Notes under the pieces: generated by a model | What the model was told of the DNA's origin: nothing | Database searches by the model: none | The model's input: only the letters and a program-made list of their open reading frames with translations | Part shown: in pieces, positions 45,640 through 58,800 of the stretch | How the letters are laid out: the number at the start of each line of letters is the position of its first letter | Numbering within the stretch: the first letter of the stretch is position 1 | Translations under genes and position numbers: made by a program | Origin: Bryopsis sp. KO-2023 | Lineage: Eukaryota > Chlorophyta > Ulvophyceae > Bryopsidales > Bryopsidaceae | Assembly: GCA_030272585.1 (NCBI GenBank) | Contig: BSYQ01000005.1 | Span: forward strand, 1,550,001-1,614,000 | DNA: 64,000 nt | Direction of reading: 5' to 3'

Positions 45640-48600
45640 AGAAACACCTTCGGGTGGTGACTTGTGGGCATTTTCGTAAACCGATCAATTGATCGATCAA
45701 TTGATTATGGGACCGATCATGATCGGAATCAATTGATCATGATACCGATCTGATCGGATAATACGATCCCGATCACGATCTCGATCAAGCGTCGGACCCC
45801 GTCGGCACCTGATCGGCAGTTTTTGATCGGCCGACCACGATCAGGCCGATCAAAAACTGCCGATCAGGTGGGGCGACCGATCTGATCGATGATCGGCCGA
45901 TCCTGATCGATGATCGGCCCTGGCAGGTCTGATCGGCGACCGATCAGATCGGTGATCGGCCGATCACGATCATGATCGGTCTCCCGGTTGATCGGAGACC
46001 GATCTGATCGTGATCGGATCCATAGTATGGTCGCACCACCTCTTAAAGCAAGAAATCCATCAGGTCATTCATTGCTGCAAACGCCTAGAGTTACACGCAT
46101 CATCTTTGTTCTCTTTGCCACACATCCACATCCATACATAATCTCTTATAGAGTTACAAACTCAAAACTGGCAAATCACAGGTCACCCCTGTCTCCCTCA
46201 ATCCACAACCCCCCCCCCCCAAAAAAAAAGGGGTGAGCTTTCAGGGTCGTTAGGTGAAGTCCTGATCTGGCAAAATGAAACGCAACGCAGAGAGAATAGT
46301 ACTCGTCATAGTACCCTGCACAACCCCCACCTCCTCCCATCTATTTTTCTTTTTTACTGCTTTGTCAAGGATCCAACAGCAAAAAAGCGAAACGCTTCTT
46401 TGGAATATATGTGTGTGTGTGTTTTTTTCCTGTTCGAGCCTTACGATGTGTACAGCTCTGTTTGCCAGTACGATATGAATTCCTTCCTCAGCTTTAGATG
46501 TGGATTGGGATTTCCCTTCCACCTCCTTGGTTTCAGGTTTTCCGTGCGACGTTCAAAACAGGGCCTGGCCTTCAACCTAATCAAAACAACACCACTCTTT
46601 TGCATCGACCCCCAAAAATTATTCTCAAAAAAAAAAAAAAAAAAATTCAAGAAACCAAAAGGGGGGGGGGGGGGAGGGCGTCAGGTATAGTTTTTCTTGT
46701 GCACAAACATAATCCCTCACACACACACAACACACACACACACAGGCACTGCTCTTGTGAAATGTTTTCTCCAGCAACGGTGCCTCCATGGGCTTTGCTC
46801 CTTTCCAAATCTGCCGATGTCCAGGGTTTACGGGAGAGCGTTGCAGAAACAGGGAAATCGACCAAATTCACCACCACTTGCTGATTTGATTTGGGATCCC
46901 AAGAGGGGATGTCTGCGTGTGTTTTTTCTGTTCGCTTTCGGGAAGAAAAAAAAATCACAGCTCCACGGACTCCACAATGTCGAGGTCTCTGTCACCAGAT
47001 GTTGATAGGTTTCTGAATTAGAACAAAAAATCATCGCATGACAAATTTGATGACAGAGGTTTTCTTTTCAGATGCAGAGCATAGACACCTTTTGGCTTCA
47101 GATTCCAGTTGACGGTTGTCCTTTTCCTCTGCACCGCAAAAAAACACAAGAGAATATTTCTGGTGCAAATCAGAAAATCACAGATCAAATGGAGCAAAGA
47201 AAAGGGATTATTAGATATCAGAGACAACAATATCTAAGTGCAGAGGGAACCAACAATTTTTTTTCTCGCACCCTAACTCGATGCTCCCCGTCGAAGACAT
47301 TACGTCTGTTTACCAAATAGGGGGGGCATTTCTGCCCAATTGCTTAGGACTGGACTGGACTGATTTCCTCGTGAGGAAGGAGCGGATACCACTCATCGTT
47401 GTCGATCGATTGAAACGCCGACCCGCACATACGGATTTTCGATTCAACGACAGCAAGCCAAATCAGAAACCAAAAGATGCTTCAATCGTATACACCTCTG
47501 TTCCGTCCCCATCGCTCTTTCCTTCGACGATCGGAAACCCCAGCTCCAAGTCCCAGACATGAAAGGATTAAAAGCTTTTTAAGCAGGGTTCGCAAACAGG
47601 CTGCTTTAATATGTCACACTCGAGTTAAAATGATCAGCGACAGATCCTCCTTGCGAACAAGACCCTCCTTGCGAACAAGACCCTCCTCAAGTGCAGCGTC
47701 CCCTTTTTCTCCACTTCCTAATTGATCGAGTAATTATCGGTTTGACGAGCGAAGGATGTGACTTTGTGGGGTGGGGTACTTGAGAGCAGCGAGTACCGAA
47801 GTTCACGAGTGAGTGTTGAGGGGTGGTAAACATGGTTCGTCCAAGTCATGCGACCGATGCGGATTTCGACAATCGGTTGCCATTAGGGTTGAATCCCGGC
47901 TCGCTCACGCGTTTTTTTGCATTTTTTTTTTTCTGTTTTGTTTACTTTTTTTGTTTGGAATGGGGCGTTGGAGGAGCGGCAGTTCGACTCTGCCTCGCCC
48001 CCTCTCTGTTTTTTTAGGACGGGGCCTCTTACTTAGGCATCGCAACTCTTGGGGGCACCCGGAGGGACTTTGTGAGTGGGTTTTTGTCGCAGAATACCAT
48101 AAATTAATATAGAGAGATCCCTTCTGGCATTACCCATGCAATTCTGATCAGCGTTTTTCCTGTTGGTTCTCGAATCAATTTCTTCTGAGTCGGCTGCACT
48201 CGACCTTTTGGCTGTGTGTAAAATAATTCCAATTCAATATATAAAAATAGATGTATGTTTCCCTCTGCTTTTGATTTCAGGCTTCTTCCTGCACAGTGGC
48301 CATGCATGTTGAATGTATCGGCCTAGCAAAGGTTCCGAATGGGAAATGGTACTACTCGAATTGCATCGACAAAAAACCAGTAGCAATCCGGACCAGCCAA
48401 CGAGTCATCGATAGCGGTCAATAGCACGTTCAACCGAGGCTTTGGGTTCGTCTTATTTTGAAAAAAACACGGGGTAAAAACAGATAGGTTGGTTGGTGTT
48501 GTGAAAAGGGCAATTAATGGAAAAAAGGATGAGGAATGTTGTCAATATGAGTAGTGGAAGTAGGGACATTTATCAAGGGAAAAGGGAGGGATTCGAACAG

Positions 48601-51184
48601 AAACAGTGAACGAATATGAACAGTCAGATGTTAGCGTAACGTAACGGCGCAGCAATTATAACTGTAAGCTGCGCCGTTTCAGCTGACGTCTCAGTGAAGG
48701 AGTTTTGGCGGGGACGACGAACGGTCGCACGCCAGAAACTCGCAAATAGTGAAAAGGGCAAAGTTGTATCCTTGTAAACGAACACATTTACAGCGAGTCG
48801 CTAGTGAACAAAGCTTGTACTCGAGAGGTGTTCCAACCGTTAAGAGTGAAACGGCGTCGAGTGGACGTTCGTAACGGAAAAACAATCACACAGAGTGTCG
48901 ACTGACGAGAGACGTCAGTGAAGTGCGAGATAAGATGAGCGGAGTTAAGAGAGTAACACAACATGGTTTCGGAGCCGAAGTTCTGATTCTGGGGTATCGT
49001 CCCTGTGACGAGCGTGAGCACTCTGTCGAAAACAATCCCAGGAGCGAGTCCAAGTCGAGCCTTTGCGCTTGAAGTTCGACCTCACCCCCGACGTTTCCTA
49101 TTTCTGGAAGGACGTCCACAGTGGCGCTTTCACACTTTTCCTCGCCAGAAAACGAGTGACAGGAACGTACCGCAACGCTTGGTGGGCGTTGCGAGCGAGG
49201 AGATCGGTGCGCTATGCGAGTGTTACGTCGTTTGCTTTTGAACGGTACTTGATGGGACGTATGGGAGTCCCTCGTTCAATTTGACGAGATGAGAGTCGCT
49301 CGGCTGAGGACGGAAGCAGTAAGACCTGGAGTAACAATGGACGTGAGCGCGCGCGCGTCACATCGGCAGTTTCCTACCACTGAAACGACACCTGACACCA
49401 AGAGTCGACCAGATATCACAGTCCCCGCCAGAGAAGAGCTTGGGACGTCAAGAGTGATGCGACTGGGCGGGTGGGCGTTGGGAGTTTGAAAACTGACCGA
49501 CAGAGACGTTTTTTGACGACCTGGAATCGACGTATCAACGTAGTCGTGGCCTGAGCGACGCAGGACAAAGAAGTCAGGTTTGGGGTCGAGAGTGGAGTGG
49601 AATTATGATGCGGTACAATGTGGGCTTATTTTTTCCATGCATGGATTTATGGGGTCTTTGTTTTTGGAATGGTCCATCATTGTGTTTTGCGACCTTTTTG
49701 GTTTTTCTGAAGTTATCACAAAGAGGAACTGTGAACCTTGGGAGTTTTTTTGAATTTCGGTTATTTTTTCTTTCGGGGTTTTTCGTTCTTTTTTTCGGAG
49801 CTCTACAGTTCCAGGTGGGTGGGCCCATGTTGAGTAATTGATCGATTTGGTTGAAATCGTGTGGCGTTTCGCGTGTGGCGTTTCGCATGCTTGACAGAAA
49901 CTGGGGAAAGCATATAACGAAACTTTGTGGAACTTTGGACAACTCTTCGTGTAAAAGCGTTTAGTTCACAACAGTTGGCATGGGAAGCTGCATGCAGGGC
50001 TGGGTTTCATGGTCAATTGAACCTAGATAGTGATAGAAATTAATTGTGGAAATCTGGTTGCTGGGGTGAGTAAATTCATTGTATCGTGGAGTGTTTGCCT
50101 CACAGATATCGTTCGAGGTGAGGGTCCATTTGGTTAATCATTTGGTTTTTGCACAAATCTACTGCAGATTGGGCTTCCAAACATCAGTTGATTGCTCAGA
50201 CAACGCTCGTTGAATGCCGTTGGCTGTCTTGGGGCAGTATCCCTCCACGTATGTTTCTGGTGTTGCTGTTTTCCCATAGTGTTTGGAATTACGCATTTTT
50301 CCGCAATAGAAGCTAATTACACAAATCCGTACTTATGTCCACAATCCATCAACCTCAAACCCAATACTGTGTCTACCCTCGATCAAAAGCAAAAGAATCA
50401 GACGACAAAGAAGATCGCTCCAAAAAAGCGTTACCCTGAGGCCGATGTAAAGAAAGAGAGAGCTGTTGCCACGCTCTTTCAACAACAACTGAAACCGGAA
50501 GGTCTTGACAAGCCGCAACTGCGCGAGATAAACAACGAATCAAATGACCACCGTCCGAAGAAAACCCGCCAAAAGACTCGGCCGCAAAACAGATAAAAGC
50601 TGGGTGGCTTCTTCGCGTGTAATTATGTTATGTTATGTTTGGAATTACGTCGTTCGCTTGGAAGCTCCTGATCGGCTTTGTTGGGTTTCATTTAGGTGCC
50701 GTGGGATTCACATGTAAAAAGTACGACCCCTGTTCCAACCAAAGTATGGGTTGGTCTCTGAAAAAAGGGAAATTGGGGGGGGGAACAAGGACCCTTGCCG
50801 GAGAACCTCTCCACTGGAGGTGCAATTCACCCGGATTGATCTTTTGTTTTGGGCTTGTTGATGGAACACGAATACTAAAACACCACGAATGAGTTCACAA
50901 TCGTTTATAAACGAATTCGATGCCCTCCAGCATCCGTATTTTTCCACTGCAAGGAATTTAGAAAGCAGCTGTTGAATCACAATTCTAAAGATGACTAATC
51001 AATAACAAAACGGCCTTTCAAACAATATGGTACACATATCCGCACTGGGCAACAGAATTTCCTTTCAAAACATATGATACACACAGCTGCACTGGGACCT
51101 CAACACAGCTCCTATGATGATGGAACAGGGGAAACTGTCCTATCCAACTACATGCAGCTCCTGGGTCAAATCTGATGTCGCACC

Positions 51185-52312
51185 CATACTATGGACGTGA
51201 TCGGAAATGATCGGCCGTCCATTTTCGATGTCAGGACAGGTCGTTTCACTGATCTGACCTGACACGATCTCGTTCCACATGATTCTAAAAATGATCGGTT
51301 TTTTTTTTTTTTTTTTTACCGATCATGATCGATGATCGTGATCGTGATCGGCCGATTAAAACCTGATCGATGATCGTGGTCGGCCGATCAAAGCCTGATC
51401 GTGATCGGGATCGGGCTTCCGATTATCGATCTGATCGGCAGCTCCGATCACGACCACGATCACGATCAAGCGTCGCGACCTGTCGGCACGTGATCGGTCG
51501 ATCAAGATCGGTGAAACGCCGATTGATCGGCCGTTGATCCGATCAGCTCCGACCATGATCGGCCATGGATCAATTGATCGGAATTAAATTTAAGATTCCG
51601 ATCATGATCGGTCCCATAATCAATTGATCGGTCAATTGATCGGTTTACGAAAATGCCCACAAGTCACCACCCGAAGGTGTTTCTGGAGGTGTAAGGATTC
51701 GAACCTAGGACCTCACTAACTGGAATCAAGCAAATCAACGCTTAGACCACTCTGAGCTACGGTTAGAGTGTGCTCCGTGTCATTATATACCTGATCAGTC
51801 AGTCCGACAAACTGAGGTATATAATAACACGGAGGACCTAATGATCGTGGCACAGAGTGGTCCAAGCGTTGATTTGCTTGATTCCAGTCAGTGAGGTCCT
51901 AGGTTCGAGTCCTTACACCTCCAGAAACACCTTCGGGTGGTGACTTGTGGGCATTTTCGTAAACCGATCAATTGATCGATCAATTGATTATGGGACCGAT
52001 CATGATCGGAATCAATTGATCATGATACCGATCTGATCGGATAATACGATCCCGATCACGATCTCGATCAAGCGTCGGACCCCGTCGGCACCTGATCGGC
52101 AGTTTTTGATCGGCCGACCACGATCAGGCCGATCAAAAACTGCCGATCAGGTGGGGCGACCGATCTGATCGATGATCGGCCGATCCTGATCGATGATCGG
52201 CCCTGGCAGGTCTGATCGGCGACCGATCAGATCGGTGATCGGCCGATCACGATCATGATCGGTCTCCCGGTTGATCGGAGACCGATCTGATCGTGATCGG
52301 ATCCATAGTATG
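51185..52312. mobile_element. Element X, copy in unit 3
   Basis: Flanked by GTCGCACC at 51177-51184 and 52313-52320. Same length and, as far as I compared, same sequence as the copy 6,283 bp upstream, so it was copied together with the unit and not inserted twice. Confidence 0.85.
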
Positions 52313-54966
52313 GTCGCACCACCTCTTAAAGCAAGAAATCCATCAGGTCATTCATTGCTGCAAACGCCTAGAGTTACACGCATCATCTTTGTTCTCTTTG
52401 CCACACATCCACATCCATACATAATCTCTTATAGAGTTACAAACTCAAAACTGGCAAATCACAGGTCACCCCTGTCTCCCTCAATCCACAACCCCCCCCC
52501 CCAAAAAAAAAGGGGTGAGCTTTCAGGGTCGTTAGGTGAAGTCCTGATCTGGCAAAATGAAACGCAACGCAGAGAGAATAGTACTCGTCATAGTACCCTG
52601 CACAACCCCCACCTCCTCCCATCTATTTTTCTTTTTTACTGCTTTGTCAAGGATCCAACAGCAAAAAAGCGAAACGCTTCTTTGGAATATATGTGTGTGT
52701 GTGTTTTTTTCCTGTTCGAGCCTTACGATGTGTACAGCTCTGTTTGCCAGTACGATATGAATTCCTTCCTCAGCTTTAGATGTGGATTGGGATTTCCCTT
52801 CCACCTCCTTGGTTTCAGGTTTTCCGTGCGACGTTCAAAACAGGGCCTGGCCTTCAACCTAATCAAAACAACACCACTCTTTTGCATCGACCCCCAAAAA
52901 TTATTCTCAAAAAAAAAAATAAAAAAATTCAAGAAACCAAAAGGGGGGGGGGGGGGAGGGCGTCAGGTATAGTTTTTCTTGTGCACAAACATAATCCCTC
53001 ACACACACACAACACACACACACACAGGCACTGCTCTTGTGAAATGTTTTCTCCAGCAACGGTGCCTCCATGGGCTTTGCTCCTTTCCAAATCTGCCGAT
53101 GTCCAGGGTTTACGGGAGAGCGTTGCAGAAACAGGGAAATCGACCAAATTCACCACCACTTGCTGATTTGATTTGGGATCCCAAGAGGGGATGTCTGCGT
53201 GTGTTTTTTCTGTTCGCTTTCGGGAAGAAAAAAAAATCACAGCTCCACGGACTCCACAATGTCGAGGTCTCTGTCACCAGATGTTGATAGGTTTCTGAAT
53301 TAGAACAAAAAATCATCGCATGACAAATTTGATGACAGAGGTTTTCTTTTCAGATGCAGAGCATAGACACCTTTTGGCTTCAGATTCCAGTTGACGGTTG
53401 TCCTTTTCCTCTGCACCGCAAAAAAACACAAGAGAATATTTCTGGTGCAAATCAGAAAATCACAGATCAAATGGAGCAAAGAAAAGGGATTATTAGATAT
53501 CAGAGACAACAATATCTAAGTGCAGAGGGAACCAACAATTTTTTTTCTCGCACCCTAACTCGATGCTCCCCGTCGAAGACATTACGTCTGTTTACCAAAT
53601 AGGGGGGGCATTTCTGCCCAATTGCTTAGGACTGGACTGGACTGATTTCCTCGTGAGGAAGGAGCGGATACCACTCATCGTTGTCGATCGATTGAAACGC
53701 CGACCCGCACATACGGATTTTCGATTCAACGACAGCAAGCCAAATCAGAAACCAAAAGATGCTTCAATCGTATACACCTCTGTTCCGTCCCCATCGCTCT
53801 TTCCTTCGACGATCGGAAACCCCAGCTCCAAGTCCCAGACATGAAAGGATTAAATGCTTTTTAAGCAGGGTTCGCAAACAGGCTGCTTTAATATGTCACA
53901 CTCGAGTTAAAATGATCAGCGACAGATCCTCCTTGCGAATACCCTCCTCAAGTGCAGCGTCCCCTTTTTCTCCACTTCCTAATTGATCGAGCAATTATCG
54001 GTTTGACGAGCGAAGGATGTGACTTTGTGGGGTGGGGTACTTGAGAGCAGCGAGTACCGAAGTTCACGAGTGAGTGTTGAGGGGTGGTAAACATGGTTCG
54101 TCCAAGTCATGCGACCGATGCGGATTTCGACAATCGGTTGCCATTAGGGTTGAATCCTGGCTCGCTCACGCGTTTTTTTGCATTTTTTTTTTTCTGTTTT
54201 GTTTACTTTTTTTGTTTGGAATGGGGCGTTGGAGGAGCGGCAGTTCGACTCTGCCTCGCCCCCTCTCTGTTTTTTTAGGACGGGGCCTCTTACTTAGGCA
54301 TCGCAACTCTTGGGGGCACCCGGAGGGACTTTGTGAGTGGGTTTTTGTCGCAGAATACCATAAATTAATATAGAGAGATCCCTTCTGGCATTACCCATGC
54401 AATTCTGATCAGCGTTTTTCCTGTTGGTTCTCGAATCAATTTCTTCTGAGTCGGCTGCACTCGACCTTTTGGCTGTGTGTAAAATAATTCCAATTCAATA
54501 TATAAAAATAGATGTATGTTTCCCTCTGCTTTTGATTTCAGGCTTCTTCCTGCACAGTGGCCATGCATGTTGAATGTATCGGCCTAGCAAAGGTTCCGAA
54601 TGGGAAATGGTACTACTCGAATTGCATCGACAAAAAACCAGTAGCAATCCGGACCAGCCAACGAGTCATCGATAGCGGTCAATAGCACGTTCAACCGAGG
54701 CTTTGGGTTCGTCTTATTTTGAAAAAAACACGGGGTAAAAACAGATAGGTTGGTTGGCATGGGAAGCTGCATGCAGGGCTGGGTTTCATGGTCAATTGAA
54801 CCTAGATAGTGATAGAAATTAATTGTGGAAATCTGGTTGCTGGGGTGAGTAAATTCATTGTATCGTGGAGTGTTTGCCTCACAGATATCGTTCGAGGTGA
54901 GGGTCCATTTGGTTAATCATTTGGTTTTTGCACAAATCTACTGCAGATTGGGCTTCCAAACATCAG

Positions 54967-55150
54967 TGTGACGGGTCGTTCTGGGTGCGAGGTGTGGTGG
55001 TGTGAGTCAGTGAGTGGAGGTCAGGTTTTTACAACGTTGTTCTTTTTCCAAGTCAAAATCGGTCTCCCAAAAATACACAGTTCCAGTAGAAATACCCACA
55101 TCCGGGTTCGTCTAGTCGGTCGTACACCTAAGTTCCTCAGTCCGACTACA
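54967..55150 (-). repeat. LTR (3' LTR in element orientation)
   Basis: 184 bp, TGTGACGG to CCGACTACA as read on the plus strand. Matches the copy at 60927-61110. Confidence 0.93.
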
Positions 55151-55823
55151 ATCCCCTCCACATCACGGCTGAAAACACCCGTCAAGCACGTGATGTCACT
55201 ACCCGGACGTCTCAACTCAACACAGTAATCAATCGTTGTCCCAACTGTCAAATGTCAAATCAACTTAACCCTTTCTACTAACCCAGGTTCACTCTCTCCA
55301 TCGAGTACTAGTAATCACGAGTTCTCACAAATAACACCCCTGGTTCACTCAAAATCATAGTCACTTAGTCCACCTGAGATCAATTCCCATTATCAGCAAA
55401 GTATACAGCCATAAGACCATGGCTCAGTCTAAACTCAGTTAGCAACAATAAACACAACAGCCAAGAGACTAATACTCCACCAATCAGAAGTAAAGCCCAG
55501 GCTGATTCACAGTCAAAACAATAGATACTCCCCTCCAAACTAACCATCTGGGGAGTCCTCCACAAAATTCAAAAATAAAGAATGTCAATTTCCCCTTTTT
55601 CCAGATCAGACTTCATTTCCCTTTTCTGTTGTGATTCAGAATCGAAATTCAAAATCAAACTTCCATTAATCTCTTTTCGGACAATCGAATCTTACCCTGC
55701 AGTAAGCGCCAGCCTGACGGTAATTCTCATCACTCTCTCCCGTAACCGCCCCCTCACTTAGCGACGAACTGTGGATTACTCGCGATTTCGATTTCCGTCC
55801 GATTTCGATCAATCGTCACCATT

Positions 55824-58800
55824 TCATTGAATTAGCCGCCGAAGGTCAGCTTCCTCCTTCGTAGGCTGGATACCAACGAGTTGATGGTATGCCAAAACTG
55901 TCTCCGCTGCGTTCGTTAAATGGATCCATGGTTCCCATGAATCATGTTCCGATCCAAACCCCTTCCAGCGAACCAGATATCGTCGTTTCACAGATCTCCC
56001 ACGACGAGTCTCCCTGTGATCGAGGATTCTTTCCACCTCGTATTCCAATTGTCCTTCGTTGGTCACTGGTGCTGGCGGCTCTGGATTCGGCCTTATGAAA
56101 TCCTCTGATTCTTTGTATCGACGCATCCTGACGACATGAAAGACGTCATGGATGTTCCACGTTTCCGGCAACTCCAGTCTGTAAGCAACCTTCCCCAGCC
56201 GAGCAAGAACCTTGAATGGTCCTACAAACTTTGGACCCAGTTTCGGCGAAATTCCACTTCCAGCGAACGATAGATTTTCGGTCGATAGTAAAACCCTATC
56301 GCCGATTTTGAACTCCTCTTCACGTCGAGACTTGTCCGCATATCTCTTCTGTCTCTCCTGTGCTCGCTTCAACAACATCTTCGCTGAATCCAGGTCGTTC
56401 CTCATATTTCCCAAAATGTCATGCACTCCCCGAATCTCACTTTCGATTTCACGCTTCCCGATTAACGCCAGCGGAACCAATGGATGTTCTCCGGTGTTGA
56501 GATAGAACGGCGAATGGCCCGTCGAGCTGTGTTTACCGTTATTGTATGCGAATTCCGCCGCCGGAAGCCTCTCGTCCCAATCGCGACGCCTGGCATCAAC
56601 ATAGCATCGTAGGGTTTCCTCCAGAACGCGATTCATGCGTTCCGTTTGTCCGTCCGTTTGCGGATGAAACGCTGAGCTTAGCTTCAGCTCGGTTCCACTC
56701 AACTCCATCAATCGACGCCAAAACGCAGAAACGAACCTGCTATCACGGTCGGATACCAAATTCGATGGCATCCCGTGATGTCGCCAAACTTCCCTGAAGA
56801 ATATCTCCGCCAGATCCTTTGCAGTCGCGGTCGTCACAGTCGGCACAAAGTGCGACATCTTACTCAAACGGTCGACGAACACCACAATCGCCGTGTTTCC
56901 TTTCTCAGTTTCCGGCAATTGCACGATGAGATCCAAGCTGACGGATTCCCAGCGACGATTTGGTATCGGCATTGGCTGTAATTTCCCAGCCGGAACTTTC
57001 GCCTCGGATTTCGCCTTCTGACACTTCGGACATGTTCTACAGTAGTCATTCACATCCTTGTCCATTCTCCTCCAGAAATAGTATCTTTTGATGAGGTCAA
57101 GTGTTCGATCTCTGCCCTTGTGTCCAGCCACATCAGAGTCATGTGCCTCCTTTAAAACATCTTGTCTGATTGATGTGGGGATCACAATCTGGCCTGATTT
57201 TCTCTTGATCAGCTTTCCATCCATTGTAAATTCCTTGCAGACATTTGGATCTGATTTCTTCAGCAGTTTCCTTATGTTGCCACAGTATGCATCTGTTTCT
57301 TGTGCCTTTTCCAGTTTTTCTGGTGTAATTGTTTTCTGTTGTACTTGGCTCCTTGTTAGAGCATTTGCAGTTTCAGTTTTAGCTCCTCCTTTTTCCATAC
57401 TCTGTCTCCTCTCTCCTCCCAGGCTGTCAACGTCATTTACCAGCCTTGTGCCCAGTGGTCTGTAACTCTCAGGAGCTCCATCAGAGTCATCTCCTGAAGA
57501 CCACCTGTTTGGATCCTTTTCTTTGGGCATTTCATTTTTGATTTCAGGTTCCATAAGACCACTTCCTACAGTAGTCCGAAATCTCACATCCTTTTTCTTT
57601 TGATGTGATTGTACTTCTGGAGTAGCATCCCCTTGCTCCCCTCCAGTCTGTAATTCTCTGGAAACCTTGGAGAGTTCCTGTGATTCCCTGTCCTTCATAA
57701 CATTGGAATCATTGTTTGGCAGTGTTTTATTTGTCGTTTCATTCAATCCTGTGATTCCACATTCTAAATTCGCATGTTGCATTGATTCCGCCTTTGCATT
57801 CCATGCGTCGTCGTGATTCCCAGTTCCCGATTTCGTCATTGATGCATGGCTGGTCGATTCCTTTTTGATTTTGTGAGCTGACGACCCCTGATCCCCTCCT
57901 TGACCCAATCCATTACTCCGATTTGGTTGGGGACATCGACTGAGGGCGTCAGCCACCACATTATCTTTACCTTTGATGTGGATAGTATCGAAATCAAATG
58001 GCGCTAGGAACTGAGTCCATCGCACCTGTCGTCGAGTTAATCCCTTCTGGGAATCCAACCAGACCAAACTTGCATTATCAGTTCTCAATGTGAAATGACG
58101 ACCTTCCAAATACGTCCGCCATTTCTTCAGACAATGCACAATGGCGAGTAATTCCTGCTCATGAACAGGATAGTTCGATTCGGCCTCTGTAAACTTATGC
58201 GATTCGAAAGCGATGGGATGCAATCCCGATTCACCTCGCTGCATCAACACCCCTCCGATTCCTTCCTGCGAAGCATCTGTCGCCACCACCACCGGCAGCT
58301 TATCATCGAAATGCCTCAGAACAGGGGCAGATGTCATCGCGATCTTTAATTTCTCAAACGCATCCTTCTCTCGCCGTCCCCAGAGCCAGGGTTTTCCAGA
58401 TTTCGTGAGGTTCGATAATGGGGCAGCCACCACCGAAAAATTCCTCACGAATCGCCTGTAAAACGAGCATAATCCCAAGAAGCTGCGGATGTCATGAACA
58501 TTCGCTGGCTGCGGCCACGATCGAATGGCATCAATTTTATTCGCCATCGGATATGTGCCATCCTTTTCCATCCACGTTCCTAAGAACTCCACGCCAGACT
58601 TCCCGAATTCGCATTTGCTTGCCTTTGCATATAATTTCTGCTCCTGTAGCTTTTCGAGCACCATCCGAACATGCTCGGCATGGGATTCTGCATCTCGGCT
58701 GAAAATTAAAACATCATCCAGGAAAACCAAAACGAATCGATCCAAAAACGGTCGCAGCGTGTCGTTCATAAGCCGCATAAAGTAAGCCGGCGCATCCGAG

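Larger units (their letters stand above)
44902..46029. mobile_element. Element X, copy in unit 2: 1,128 bp foldback with tRNA-like arms
   Basis: Flanked by the 8 bp duplication GTCGCACC (44894-44901 and 46030-46037); copies 1 and 4 of the unit show the uninterrupted site once. Ends are perfectly inverted for 11 bp (CATACTATGGA). The whole element is a long imperfect palindrome centred near 45520. The outer parts of both arms are made almost wholly of GATCG/GATCA/CGATC words. The inner parts each hold a tRNA-like sequence. No protein is encoded. An 8 bp duplication suggests hAT-type transposase mobilisation, though CATAC is not a standard hAT end. Confidence 0.82.
44432..50714. repeat. Tandem array unit, copy 2 (6,283 bp, with element X)
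   Basis: The same as copy 1 almost base for base, apart from the insertion of X at 44902-46029 and homopolymer lengths. The candidate gene is at 46441-47128, minihelix at 47962-48001, hairpin at 48643-48678. Confidence 0.92.

Noticed and set aside
44902-46029. Centromeric satellite or replication origin made of GATCG words
   Set aside because: Exact target duplications and inverted ends show a single insertion, not a satellite block.
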